This document shows, piece after piece, positions 19,397 to 28,297 of a stretch of DNA of 64,000 nucleotides. Origin of the DNA: CAZSDU01 sp963662525 (GTDB lineage Bacteria; Bacteroidota; Bacteroidia; Bacteroidales; FEN-979); the NCBI GenBank assembly GCA_963662525.1, contig OY759717.1, positions 3,162,001 through 3,226,000 of the forward strand, given 5' to 3'. Position 1 is the first letter of the stretch. Each line of letters begins with the position of its first letter. The notes under the pieces are model-generated. The model was not told the origin of the DNA. It did no database searches and saw only the letters and a program-made list of their open reading frames with translations. The position numbers and the translations under genes were made by a program.

Positions 19397-22300
19397 GTGA
19401 AATCATTCTCTCCTTTTATATTTCCTTTAAAGCTGATGCTGATCGGAATAATCATTATGATTTCCACGGAAGATGCAGCGTCCCAGCATTACCTTACACG
19501 GACCTATACGGAAGCTGATGGTCTGCAGTCTTCCATGATATTTGATATAGTTCAGGATTCTTCGGGTTTAATCTGGATTGCCCGCAGATCCGGGATTTCT
19601 TCATACAACGGTCAGACATTCACCAACTATACTATCAGCGATGGCTTGAAGCCGGCGTCATACGTTCTGCTGAAAATTGATGAAAAGGGAGTTTTATGGG
19701 CAATGAATGATGCAGGGGATCTGGATATCTCAAAATATACCGGTAAAGAATGGAAGATCTTCTCTTATCGACAGGACTTTAAAATCCGTTATGGAATTAA
19801 CTACCTGAGTTTCGATGTATGTTATTCAGATAATAAGCCGGTTTTTATTTTGGGATCTGAATTGGATGGGGTTTTCATCGGTAAAAATGGCGTCTGGAAA
19901 CAGTTTAAAACGAATCAGGGACTCATGAATAATAGAATACACTCGGTAAGATGTTTAAATGGAGTGTTCTATATTGCCACTGACCAGGGACTGTCGCTTA
20001 TCAGAGATCAGAAGATTGAAAATAATCCGCCAGTGTCAAAACAATTGCCCCGGGGGGCTATACTCGGGATGACGAGTAAAAAGGACAAGTTATGGTTGCT
20101 CGGAAGCAATTGGTTGGGTTATATCTCAGAAGGACAGTTTTATCCTGTTTCTGACCGGTTTAATCTCCCGGTTAATAGTTCCTGGAATCGATGCTTTTTA
20201 TACGCCGATGATGAGGACAATGTTTTTTTTGGCAACCCTTATTATGTATTTTGTTATTCAGGACAAACAAAAAAAGTTGAATCCATTGAAAGCTCAAATG
20301 GATTGATTTCTAAAGGAGGTACTGCTGCCTTGGTGGATAGGGAGAAGAATATCTGGATTACCGGTTACAGGGGAATCACCAAGATCAGTTCCAGGAGATT
20401 TGCAAATTATGCCAAGGCAGATGGATTGCTTAGCAATGAAGTGACCTCGGCGCTGGAAATGAGTCCGGGACATTATGTTTTTGGTCATGATTGTGCCCTT
20501 TCATTTTTTGATGGGATCCGTTTTACCGGGCTTATTCTTGATCCCGGGAAGTTTACAGGAAATTATGATACCCGGATACTTGACCTGGATAAGGATATTT
20601 CGGGCAACCTCTGGTGCGCATCAAGTGGGCTGGGGTTGGCCAGACTTGACCAAAACAGAAAAGTAACCTGGTATAATGATAAAAATGGTCTGAAAGGGAT
20701 TGCCAATACGGTTTTACAATTATCCAACGGAAAAATATTTGCAGGAACCTCTGCAGGTTTGTTTGAATTTTCCGGTAATGCGTTTCTTCCGGTAATACTG
20801 CCAAATCTTTCTCAGGTCGGTATCCGGAAAATATTTCCGGGTCCCGGAAATTCCATGTACCTGGCTACACTGGGACATGGATTGGTATTTTATAAAGAGG
20901 GCAGGGTATCAGTTTTCAAGCCAGTTGATAATGTCCTGGCATTAAATACCTACTCCTTTCTTACAGATAGCAGGAACCGTATATGGGTTGGCACTTCCGG
21001 GGGCTTATTCACAATTTCCGATACGGTATTGACCAAGGTCAGCGACAAAGGATTATGCATCAGCAGACCGGTATATAATATCCTTGAAGATCATTCCGGT
21101 TTGCTATGGTTTGGAACAGATAATGGTATTTTTCGCTGGGATGGCTCAAACCTTGATCATTTTACAACAAGAGATGGCTTATCCGGTCAGGAAATAAACC
21201 GGGATGCCTGTTTCCTGGATCATAATAACCATATATGGTGCGGAACCAATAATGGATTGACCGTTTATCGTCAGGAATTTGATTATGATCCGGAGAAAGT
21301 TCCCCCACCCAAAGTCAGGCTTCTCTCTGTGGTTGCAGGGTTGGATACCCTCGAACCTTCCCGGGATATCTTTCTTTCAAACGATCAGAATAACCTGACC
21401 TTTACTTTTAGTATAATCTCTTTCATTGACGAAAATCAGGTTTATTACAAATTTAAACTGGAGAATTTTGATACATCATGGTCTGATAATATCCATTATA
21501 TCGATCATGAACTTCGTTTTAATAATCTTAGACCCGGGACGTACCGCCTTCAGTTTAAAGCCTGTAATGCACTCGGGATATGGAGCAATACCCTTCATTC
21601 CGGCACCATTAAAATCCTCCAGCCAATTTGGCTTCGATGGTGGTTTCTGCTGCTTTCTTTCGCTTTTTTGGCTGTCATTGCCGGATTTACCGGACGTTTC
21701 ATCTTTATGGCAAGATATAATTCAAAACTGGAAAAGATGGTGGCAGTTCGTACGGCAGAACTTACTGAAAGCAATGCAGCCAAGGATAATTTCTTCTCCA
21801 TTATTGCTCACGATCTGAAAAGCCCGTTTAATGTCATTCTGGGGATGCTTGATTTGCTGACAAGCGATTATAATGATTATTCAGAAGATGAACGAAAGAA
21901 CATTCTTCTTAAACTGAAAAGTGCTTCTGTAAGAACCATCAACCTGCTTGAAAACCTGCTGACCTGGGCTCGTTCACAGAAAGGTCTGTTGCCTGTTATT
22001 CCTGAGGAGATCAAAGTCGTAGACCTGATCGACGAAAATCTGACCCTGATGGAATCTGCTGCACACGGTAAAAAGATTAACATGGTAAAAACCGGTGATG
22101 AGAACCTTACGGTCAGGGCTGACAGAAATATGATGAACACCATCATTCGTAACCTGATTTCGAATGCCATTAAATTTACTTATCCGGGAGGTAAGGTGGA
22201 GATTCACACGGCCAGGAAAGGGCCGGCAATTGTAGAAATATCAATTAAAGATGATGGATGCGGAATGTCGGCCAGGTCCCTGGGCAAGTTGTTTAAAATT

Positions 22301-22468
22301 GATACCAGGCTTGCAACCAAAGGAACAAGGGATGAAGTTGGGACAGGTCTCGGATTAATTCTATGCAAGGATTTCATTGAAAAAAATATGGGGACCATTC
22401 AGGTAATCAGTGAAGAAGGGAAGGGCAGTACCTTTACTTTTACACTTCCTTCGGAGAACAGTTTATAG
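19397..22468 (+). CDS. Two-component-propeller sensor histidine kinase
   Basis: A 1023-residue membrane sensor. A GTG start and signal sequence (MLIGIIIMISTEDAASQ) are followed by about 14 beta-propeller 'Reg_prop' repeats (DSSGLIWIARRSGISSYNGQTF, NRIWVGTSGGLFTI, GLLWFGTDNGIFRWDG). A Y_Y_Y domain comes at about residues 660-740 (YYKFKLENFDTSWSDN). One membrane helix follows (WWFLLLSFAFLAVIAGFTGRF). Then come HisKA (IIAHDLKSPFNVILGMLDLL, His about 806) and HATPase (NLISNAIKFT, DDGCGM, GTGLGLILCKDF). Unlike many Bacteroidota hybrid systems, it has no receiver or AraC domain. An external signal, often a glycan, is expected; the partner regulator is not adjacent. Confidence 0.92.
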   Translation: MKSFSPFIFPLKLMLIGIIIMISTEDAASQHYLTRTYTEADGLQSSMIFDIVQDSSGLIWIARRSGISSYNGQTFTNYTISDGLKPASYVLLKIDEKGVLWAMNDAGDLDISKYTGKEWKIFSYRQDFKIRYGINYLSFDVCYSDNKPVFILGSELDGVFIGKNGVWKQFKTNQGLMNNRIHSVRCLNGVFYIATDQGLSLIRDQKIENNPPVSKQLPRGAILGMTSKKDKLWLLGSNWLGYISEGQFYPVSDRFNLPVNSSWNRCFLYADDEDNVFFGNPYYVFCYSGQTKKVESIESSNGLISKGGTAALVDREKNIWITGYRGITKISSRRFANYAKADGLLSNEVTSALEMSPGHYVFGHDCALSFFDGIRFTGLILDPGKFTGNYDTRILDLDKDISGNLWCASSGLGLARLDQNRKVTWYNDKNGLKGIANTVLQLSNGKIFAGTSAGLFEFSGNAFLPVILPNLSQVGIRKIFPGPGNSMYLATLGHGLVFYKEGRVSVFKPVDNVLALNTYSFLTDSRNRIWVGTSGGLFTISDTVLTKVSDKGLCISRPVYNILEDHSGLLWFGTDNGIFRWDGSNLDHFTTRDGLSGQEINRDACFLDHNNHIWCGTNNGLTVYRQEFDYDPEKVPPPKVRLLSVVAGLDTLEPSRDIFLSNDQNNLTFTFSIISFIDENQVYYKFKLENFDTSWSDNIHYIDHELRFNNLRPGTYRLQFKACNALGIWSNTLHSGTIKILQPIWLRWWFLLLSFAFLAVIAGFTGRFIFMARYNSKLEKMVAVRTAELTESNAAKDNFFSIIAHDLKSPFNVILGMLDLLTSDYNDYSEDERKNILLKLKSASVRTINLLENLLTWARSQKGLLPVIPEEIKVVDLIDENLTLMESAAHGKKINMVKTGDENLTVRADRNMMNTIIRNLISNAIKFTYPGGKVEIHTARKGPAIVEISIKDDGCGMSARSLGKLFKIDTRLATKGTRDEVGTGLGLILCKDFIEKNMGTIQVISEEGKGSTFTFTLPSENSL

Positions 22469-22471
22469 GAT

Positions 22472-23455
22472 TTAGAAAAGCCCTGTAATCATTTCCCCGA
22501 GACTGAGATTGGTAAAGTAGTCACTGATTATAAAAGGTTTCAGGACTTCTCTGATGGCATTTTCCTCGTGGCTGACTCCAGTCAGTGCATTTTCGATATC
22601 TTCAGTATCATACAGATTGAAATAATCACCGAAAATCCGGGCATGTAATATTATCCCGTTTTGCACATCTAGATCAAATTCAATGGTTCCGCTTTTCTCA
22701 GTTCGTAGGATTTTCTTGAAATTGTAATTGGGGGAATAACCGAAATTCCACTCCCAGGTACTGTACTTTTTTCTGACCAGTTCATTGATTTTCTCATGGT
22801 CTTCGCCAGATAGCTCGTAAAATCTGGCATCCGGATATTTTTCAACAATATGCTGCTGTATCGCTTCGGCAAATTGTAATACATCCATCCGGGTTTTCAG
22901 ATGTTCACTGATATTAGTAACTCTGCTTCTTACTGATTTTACGGCTTTGTCGGTGAATTTTACCGGATCAACATTCAATGCTTTACTCAGGTCGGCCATT
23001 TGCGCTGAAAAAAGCAATGTGCCATGATGAAGTACTCTGTTTTTCCAAATGTGCTCTGCATTACCGGAAAATTTCTTACCATCTATTGTCAGGTCATTGC
23101 GGCCTTCAAACCGGGCATCAATACCCAGTTTTAGTAAAACCTCAAGAATGGGTTCCGTATATTTTCTAAAATCAATCAGACTTTCAGTTTTACCTGTCTG
23201 GATAAAAGTGAAATTCAGATTCCCCAGATCATGAAAGACGGCTCCTCCACCTGACAGACGACGGACAACCCTGATGTTCTGTTGCTTGATATAATCCACA
23301 TTAATTTCTGCCAGAGTGTTCTGATGCTTTCCGACAATAATCGAAGGGGAATTTCGCCAAAGCATGAAGGAGTTTTCACTGAAATTTTTCAGAATGTATT
23401 CTTCCGTGGCAAGATTGAAATAGGGGTCAGTATTGTTTCTTTTGATAATCAGCAT
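22472..23455 (-). CDS. lplA: Lipoate-protein ligase A
   Basis: A 327-residue cytosolic ligase that attaches lipoate to E2 and GcvH proteins. Conserved strings: DPYFNLATEEYIL, GKHQNTLAEIN, RRLSGGGAVFHDLGNLNFTF, then GRNDLTIDGKKFSGNAEH and HHGTLLFSA. A C-terminal accessory domain follows (EWNFGYSPNYNFKK onwards), so this is the full two-domain LplA form. It stands between convergent and divergent genes: its stop is 3 bases from the end of the sensor kinase, and the lipid A acyltransferase is divergent. Confidence 0.93.
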   Translation of the reverse strand: MLIIKRNNTDPYFNLATEEYILKNFSENSFMLWRNSPSIIVGKHQNTLAEINVDYIKQQNIRVVRRLSGGGAVFHDLGNLNFTFIQTGKTESLIDFRKYTEPILEVLLKLGIDARFEGRNDLTIDGKKFSGNAEHIWKNRVLHHGTLLFSAQMADLSKALNVDPVKFTDKAVKSVRSRVTNISEHLKTRMDVLQFAEAIQQHIVEKYPDARFYELSGEDHEKINELVRKKYSTWEWNFGYSPNYNFKKILRTEKSGTIEFDLDVQNGIILHARIFGDYFNLYDTEDIENALTGVSHEENAIREVLKPFIISDYFTNLSLGEMITGLF

Positions 23456-23511
23456 CCTTCACTTTTTTATGCAAAAATAGAGCATTCCTGCAAAAAAAAA
23501 TGGAATAAATG

Positions 23512-23519
23512 TATCTTTG
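23512..23519 (+). promoter_or_regulatory. Putative -7 element for the acyltransferase gene
   Basis: TATCTTTG fits the Bacteroidota TAnnTTTG consensus and ends 9 bases before the ATG at 23529, implying a very short leader. A CCTG at 23487-23490 is a poor -33. The position supports starting the gene at 23529, not at the TTG at 23517 which lies inside the element. Confidence 0.5.
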
Positions 23520-23528
23520 TTCCCCTCT

Positions 23529-24407
23529 ATGGAAAGACTAGTCTACTATATTTTTCGGTTCTTTGTCTGGTTATTCTCACTGTTTTCATTCAGGCAACTA
23601 TATGTTTTTTCAGATATTCTTTGTTTCTTTTTCTATAGAATTGTGCAGTACCGGAAGAAAGTTGTCATTGATAATCTGAGAAATTCATTTCCTGACAAAA
23701 CAGAAGCTGAGATCAGTATTATTGCCACAGGTTTTTATAAACATCTCTTCGATGTGATTACGGAAAGCCTGAAAGCTTTCAGCATGACTGAAAAATCGGT
23801 GATCGACAGGTATCAGTTTATTAAATCTGATGAGCTGGAAGCATTATTTCTTAAAAATCAGTCTGCCATATGTGTTGCAGGACATTTCAACAATTGGGAA
23901 TGGGCTGGAATTGCTGCCGGGAGCCAGCTTCAGCATAAACCAGTCGGATTCTATAAACCACTGACCAACAAGTTGACCGATGCCTATATCCAGAGAGTTA
24001 GGGCTCAGGGCAGGGCTGCCCTGGTTTCCATCACAAAAACGTCAGAAGCGTTTAAAGCCGATTATGGGGAACCTACTTTATTCTATATGGTTGCTGATCA
24101 AAGTCCGTCAAGTCCACGATTGGCTTACTGGATTAATTTTCTTAACCAGGACACAGCAGCGTTGCATGGACCTGAAAAATATGCCAGATTATATAATTAT
24201 CCGGTATTTTATACTGATGTTCAGAAAATTAAAAGAGGATATTATACTGTTTCCTTCATCCCGCTGGAACTTGATCCATTGAAAACGAAAACAAGCGAAA
24301 TTACAACCAGGTTCATGAACCTTCTGGAGGAAAAGATAAGGGAAAACCCTACTTCATATCTTTGGTCACACCGCCGCTGGAAACTCAAACGCCCAAACCC
24401 CCGCTAA
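23529..24407 (+). CDS. Lysophospholipid/lipid A acyltransferase (LpxL/HtrB family)
   Basis: A 292-residue inner-membrane acyltransferase that adds a secondary acyl chain to lipid A precursors. It starts MERLVYYIFRFFVWLFSLFSF with one N-terminal membrane segment, then RKKVVIDNLRNSFPDKTEAEI, typical of the family. The catalytic HxxxxE/D motif is AGHFNNWEWAG (about residue 115). Further conserved parts are FYKPLTNKLTDAYIQRVRAQG and MVADQSPSS. Length is normal. Its 3' end faces the aconitase-like gene across an octameric repeat. Confidence 0.88.
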   Translation: MERLVYYIFRFFVWLFSLFSFRQLYVFSDILCFFFYRIVQYRKKVVIDNLRNSFPDKTEAEISIIATGFYKHLFDVITESLKAFSMTEKSVIDRYQFIKSDELEALFLKNQSAICVAGHFNNWEWAGIAAGSQLQHKPVGFYKPLTNKLTDAYIQRVRAQGRAALVSITKTSEAFKADYGEPTLFYMVADQSPSSPRLAYWINFLNQDTAALHGPEKYARLYNYPVFYTDVQKIKRGYYTVSFIPLELDPLKTKTSEITTRFMNLLEEKIRENPTSYLWSHRRWKLKRPNPR

Positions 24408-24413
24408 CTTCCC

Positions 24414-24470
24414 AGCTCACCAGCTCACCACCTCACCACCTCACCAACTCACCAACTCACCAACTCACAA
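24414..24470. repeat. Octameric tandem repeat, unit CTCACCA(A/C/G)
   Basis: Seven 8-bp units between the convergent acyltransferase and aconitase-like genes. The aconitase-like stop codon (complement of TCA at 24465-24467) lies inside the last unit. Same unit as at 2337, 16498 (complement) and 48701. Confidence 0.92.
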
Positions 24471-26264
24471 TAGTCCCCCGTTCCTGTAAATGGCCATCTG
24501 GGCATCATAGAATTTTTCGATGCTGGTTTTCATGTTATTCCTGAGGTTTGTCAATTCCCCGGATTCAAAATCAACCCTGACAACATCTCCATCCTGCAAT
24601 TCAACTCGGGAGATCATTTCAGGTTTATAGGTCAGAATTGGCATGGCAGCATTGATGGCATTGCGCTCATAAATGGCGCCATAAGATTCGGCCAGGATAC
24701 AGCTGATCCCTAAGGAAAGGAAGCAATCCACGGCCTGCTGTCGTGAACTGCCGGCTCCGAAATTTTTCTGGGTAATTACAATATCTCCGGCTTTGGCTTT
24801 TTTGGCAAAGTCTTCAAATCCTTTCAGGTTGTCGAAGGTATATTGTCCCATTTCCTTAATATCCGTAATGGTAAGATATCGATTGTGAAATATCATATCA
24901 GTGTCAATATCATCTTTTGGGATGATCCAAACGCTACCTTCCACAACGCTAGGTTTCTCCGATTTAACTTTTTCTTTGATGCTGGCTTTAAGTGCACCTG
25001 TTTTTCCGAATTCTGCCGGTGTTGCCGGAATATTTTCCGGTGTAGTAATCACTCCGGCAATGGCAGAAGCGGCAACAGTTGCAGGAGAAGCAAGGTAAAC
25101 GAAACCTTTTCCTTGTTTACCCTCGAAGTTCCTGTTTCCGGTACTGATGGTCACCTCTCCGGGACCGTTCTGCCCAACCTGTCCCGCTGCACAACCGGCA
25201 CAACCGGCATTGGAAACCATGGCTCCGGCATCCTTAAAAATTTTGATAAGACCCTCATTCATGGCCTGGTTCCAGATATCATCAGTGGCAGGAACTATTT
25301 TCAGGACAACACCCGGAGCAATTTTCTTTCCTTGCAATATGGTAGCTGCAATCCTGAGATCTTCAATGCGGCCATTGGTGCAACTTCCAATGAACCCTGA
25401 ATCGATTTTCTGAGTTCTGACCTGCTCAATGGCAATATCATCATGCGGATGACCAGGTTTTGCAACCATGGGAACAAATTTTCCGAGGTCGATATCGAAG
25501 GTTTTTTCATAGTTGGCATCAGTATCGGCAATCATCTCAGGATAGTCCTTGCCTGATAATGATTTTAGCTCAGCAAGGAGAGAAGGAGAGGTGGGGAAAA
25601 GCAAAATGATAACACCCATTTCAGTACCCATGGATGCAATGGTAATGCGTTCTGCAAGGCTGAGTTTTTCTACTGCAGGACCATAGAATTCCACGGCATA
25701 GCCCAGCAGTTTGTTGGCGCCAAAAATAGAAAGCAGGTTCAGCACGATATCCTTGGCAGAAACGTGGGCTGGCCTGTCGCCGGTAAGGTTGATCCTGACG
25801 GAAGCCGGAACCTTGAACCAGACATATCCCTTGGCCCAGGCTGCAGCAATATCCTGGTCGCCCATACCCTGTCCGAACGAGGAAATCGCCCCCATGATGT
25901 TGGCATGCGAATCGGTCGAAACAAAAGTACTTCCGGGCCAGACAAGTCCGTTATCTATGGCAAGATGGGTCCCGATTCCGGAATCTACATCATAAACCCG
26001 GATATTGTTTTCACGGGCAAACAGACGGCAGTAATGCTGGTTAGCGGCATATTTCTGGTCTGATCCGCCGGGATTGCAATCAAAAGTGAAAATTGTTTTT
26101 GCGGGATCATCCACGCTGAGTCCGTTATCGAGCAGGTTTTTAACTACATTGGCGCCTCCGAAGTCACGGGCAGCGCGGGTATCAATGATCACATCCACGA
26201 TATCACCCGGCTTGATGCTGGTTTGATTGCTATGCGCTGCAATTATTTTTTCAATGATATTCAT
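24465..26264 (-). CDS. Aconitase-family hydratase (aconitase / homoaconitase-like)
   Basis: A 599-residue single-chain protein joining large and small aconitase-family parts. Signs: DSHANIMGAISSFGQGMGDQD, GSCTNGRIEDLR and a cluster CAGCAAGQVG (with the earlier Cys in SCTNG these give three 4Fe-4S ligands). In the swivel domain are DDIDTDMIFHNRYL, NFGAGSSRQQAVDC and ESYGAIYERNAIN. This short layout is shared by 3-isopropylmalate dehydratase-like and some aconitase proteins. The operon with an isocitrate-dehydrogenase-like gene favours citrate to isocitrate isomerisation, the oxidative branch to 2-oxoglutarate. Leucine synthesis is less likely, as no leuA/leuB pair is seen. Confidence 0.82.
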   Translation of the reverse strand: MNIIEKIIAAHSNQTSIKPGDIVDVIIDTRAARDFGGANVVKNLLDNGLSVDDPAKTIFTFDCNPGGSDQKYAANQHYCRLFARENNIRVYDVDSGIGTHLAIDNGLVWPGSTFVSTDSHANIMGAISSFGQGMGDQDIAAAWAKGYVWFKVPASVRINLTGDRPAHVSAKDIVLNLLSIFGANKLLGYAVEFYGPAVEKLSLAERITIASMGTEMGVIILLFPTSPSLLAELKSLSGKDYPEMIADTDANYEKTFDIDLGKFVPMVAKPGHPHDDIAIEQVRTQKIDSGFIGSCTNGRIEDLRIAATILQGKKIAPGVVLKIVPATDDIWNQAMNEGLIKIFKDAGAMVSNAGCAGCAAGQVGQNGPGEVTISTGNRNFEGKQGKGFVYLASPATVAASAIAGVITTPENIPATPAEFGKTGALKASIKEKVKSEKPSVVEGSVWIIPKDDIDTDMIFHNRYLTITDIKEMGQYTFDNLKGFEDFAKKAKAGDIVITQKNFGAGSSRQQAVDCFLSLGISCILAESYGAIYERNAINAAMPILTYKPEMISRVELQDGDVVRVDFESGELTNLRNNMKTSIEKFYDAQMAIYRNGGLL

Positions 26265-26326
26265 TTGGTTATGTTTTAATTAGTGAATGCAGTCAATGCA
26301 AAAATATTTTAAATATATCATTTTTT

Positions 26327-26385
26327 TGCATTCTTTTCATTCCTTGCATTCCTGCATTCCTGCATTCTTGCATTCCTTGCATTTA
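26327..26385. repeat. Tandem repeat, unit TGCATTCC(T)
   Basis: Six or seven 8-9-bp units (TTGCATTCC, TGCATTCC, TGCATTCT) between the aconitase-like and HD genes. The last bases (TTA at 26383-26385) are the stop codon of the HD gene on the minus strand. A three-unit relative (AATGCAGG) lies at 44731. Confidence 0.88.
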
Positions 26386-26928
26386 TTTCAATCTTTCCCT
26401 GAATGGTTCAAAGGTCATAAAATCAGCATGGTGAACGATATATGCTTCCACCGTCCGTTTCACCATATCTCCTTCGCCGGCATGGGTCGCAATGATATGG
26501 CATACGGCAGCAGGGACGCCGCATTGCTCAGCGAGCGAAACACCGGAAAATGGATGACGGAGATATTTACCGTACATTCCCTGTACCGACTTCCCGTCTT
26601 TCATTTCATATTCCAGCAATTTACCGACATCGGCAAGGATAGCACCGGCGATCAGGATATTCATGTTCACAGGCAAATCGTCTTTGAAAAATTCGTTCAT
26701 TTTATTGCCTGCGTCCCGGGCTACATGCACCACGCACCTTTTATGCGACATAAACGAAACTTTCAGGTCGGGTCCGGCTAGCAGTGTAAAAGGGATTTTA
26801 TTTAAATCATCTGCTGTAAGGACACTCCTTTCCAGTGCCAGTTCCCAGGTTCTGGCAGTTTTTTCCCGGAGATCAGGATCCACGATCCACATCAACTCCG
26901 GCCACAGGGCTTTAATTTCTTCGGTCAT
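26383..26928 (-). CDS. HD-domain-like protein lacking the canonical HD histidine
   Basis: A 181-residue cytosolic protein of the HD phosphohydrolase fold. A first helix SHKRCVVHVARDAG carries candidate metal histidines. The segment where HD proteins read LLHDIGK reads ILADVGKLLEYE here, so the histidine of the doublet is Ala and only the Asp remains. HPFSG and IIATHAGEGD follow, with further conserved histidines. It overlaps the isocitrate-dehydrogenase-like gene by 4 bases (ATGA) and precedes the aconitase-like gene, so it is made with both. Its function is unknown; nucleotide hydrolysis is only an assumption given the missing residue. Confidence 0.7.
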   Translation of the reverse strand: MTEEIKALWPELMWIVDPDLREKTARTWELALERSVLTADDLNKIPFTLLAGPDLKVSFMSHKRCVVHVARDAGNKMNEFFKDDLPVNMNILIAGAILADVGKLLEYEMKDGKSVQGMYGKYLRHPFSGVSLAEQCGVPAAVCHIIATHAGEGDMVKRTVEAYIVHHADFMTFEPFRERLK

Positions 26929-28130
26929 AAAACAGAGTTTGTGAGTTTGCTGATAATTGCATCACCCATTTGCTGGGTAGTGGCAGCTCCCTTGCTGAAA
27001 ACCTCAGGAGTACCCGACAGTTTCATCATATCGTAAGTCTTGACCTTTCCTTCTTCAATCACATCGGCAACTGCTTTACTTATTTTGGCTGCAATGTCGT
27101 TTTCTCCCAGGTGTTCAAGCATCAGGACAGCAGAAAGGACCATCGCTGTAGGATTCACAATCGAAGGATTAAATTCTGCATATTTGGGTGCAGATCCATG
27201 GGTAGGCTCAAAAACGGCAATTTCCGGCCCGATGTTGGCGCTGCAGGCGAAACCCAGTCCGCCGATCAATCCGGCAAAACCATCTGAAACGATATCACCG
27301 AACATATTGCCGGCAACGATGACATTATAGATTTCTGGGTTTTTGGTGAGCCACATCATCTGGGCATCAATGTTGGTATCCTGTACTTTGATTCCGGGAT
27401 ATTCGTTCCTGGCCATTTCCTGGGCAACTTTAAGCATCATACCAGAAGTTTCACGGATAACATTGGGTTTTTCACAAACCGTTATAGCCCCGAAACCTTT
27501 AGTCTTGGCATATTCCAAAGCTGCTCTGACGATGCGGGAAGTATATTTTTTTGTAAAAATCCTTGTGGATACGGCAAGTTCCGGGCGAGGACACCAGGCA
27601 AAATTGTCTCTGAATTTTTTATGGGTCATAAGGGCATCATAAACCTGATCGGGAGGATTGGTCCACTCGACACCACCATATAAGCCTTCAGTATTCTGAC
27701 GGAAGATCATGGTATCGATAATAGGCTCTTCGATCACACCTCCAAAACCGCGCCGGATAAAGTTCAGCGGATTGCCTTTAAATGTCTTGCAGGGACGCAT
27801 GCAAATATCAAGGTCGTATTTTTGACGCATGGTAACAATAGGACTGTAATAGGTAAATCCTTTCCCTTTGAGTTCTGGAGTTAATTCTGCTTCGGTTTTA
27901 TCCTTGGGTTTTGATGTGATGGCACCGAAAAGGCCAATTTTATGTTCTTCCAGCAGCTTTTGTGTTCGGACTGGAAAAGGATCACCTTCCTTACACCAGA
28001 ATTCCCAGCCAATATCGCCGTGAACATAATCTGCCTTGAAACCTGCTGCATCCAGAACTCGGATAGCTTCATTCAGTACTACTTTCCCGATGCCATCTCC
28101 CGGCATCGTTACAATGGTTCTCTTTGCCAT
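26925..28130 (-). CDS. Isocitrate/isopropylmalate dehydrogenase family protein (probable isocitrate dehydrogenase)
   Basis: A 401-residue beta-decarboxylating dehydrogenase. It has a GDGIG start (MPGDGIGKVVLNEAIRVL) and the substrate loop RPCKTFKGNPLNF. RQNTEGLYGGVEW follows, then the catalytic Lys/Tyr region and the signature NMFGDIVSDGFAGLIGGLGFACSANIG. EPTHGSAPKYA is the cofactor loop. With an aconitase-family gene in the same operon, oxidation of isocitrate to 2-oxoglutarate is the best reading; homoisocitrate or isopropylmalate cannot be excluded from sequence alone. It heads the operon behind a clear promoter. Confidence 0.83.
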   Translation of the reverse strand: MAKRTIVTMPGDGIGKVVLNEAIRVLDAAGFKADYVHGDIGWEFWCKEGDPFPVRTQKLLEEHKIGLFGAITSKPKDKTEAELTPELKGKGFTYYSPIVTMRQKYDLDICMRPCKTFKGNPLNFIRRGFGGVIEEPIIDTMIFRQNTEGLYGGVEWTNPPDQVYDALMTHKKFRDNFAWCPRPELAVSTRIFTKKYTSRIVRAALEYAKTKGFGAITVCEKPNVIRETSGMMLKVAQEMARNEYPGIKVQDTNIDAQMMWLTKNPEIYNVIVAGNMFGDIVSDGFAGLIGGLGFACSANIGPEIAVFEPTHGSAPKYAEFNPSIVNPTAMVLSAVLMLEHLGENDIAAKISKAVADVIEEGKVKTYDMMKLSGTPEVFSKGAATTQQMGDAIISKLTNSVL

Positions 28131-28175
28131 AAATTTGGATTTTATTTGAAGTTATTTTATCCACAATCGGGGCGT

Positions 28176-28206
28176 CAAAGATACAATACCTGCAGATATC
28201 CCCAAA
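28176..28206 (-). promoter_or_regulatory. Bacteroidota-type promoter of the dehydrogenase-HD-aconitase operon
   Basis: On the minus strand, TTTG (28203-28206), a 19-base spacer and TATCTTTG (28176-28183). Both elements match the Bacteroidota consensus. The predicted start is about 35-40 bases upstream of the dehydrogenase ATG. Confidence 0.72.
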
Positions 28207-28250
28207 ACATGAGATGCAAATTTTTAAACGAATTTTCTCCTTCTATTCCT

Positions 28251-28258
28251 TACTTTTG
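28251..28258 (+). promoter_or_regulatory. Putative -7 element for cca
   Basis: TACTTTTG matches TAnnTTTG. Transcription would start near 28265, downstream of the first in-frame ATG (28214). This argues that translation begins at the TTG at 28298. No -33 match was seen. Confidence 0.45.
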
Positions 28259-28297
28259 CAAAAAAAAATATCGTTTACTTTGTTACTTTGTCGCCAA

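Noticed and set aside
24414..24470. Possible CRISPR array or direct-repeat leader
   Set aside because: Units are 8 bp with no spacers and there are no cas genes; it is a plain tandem array.
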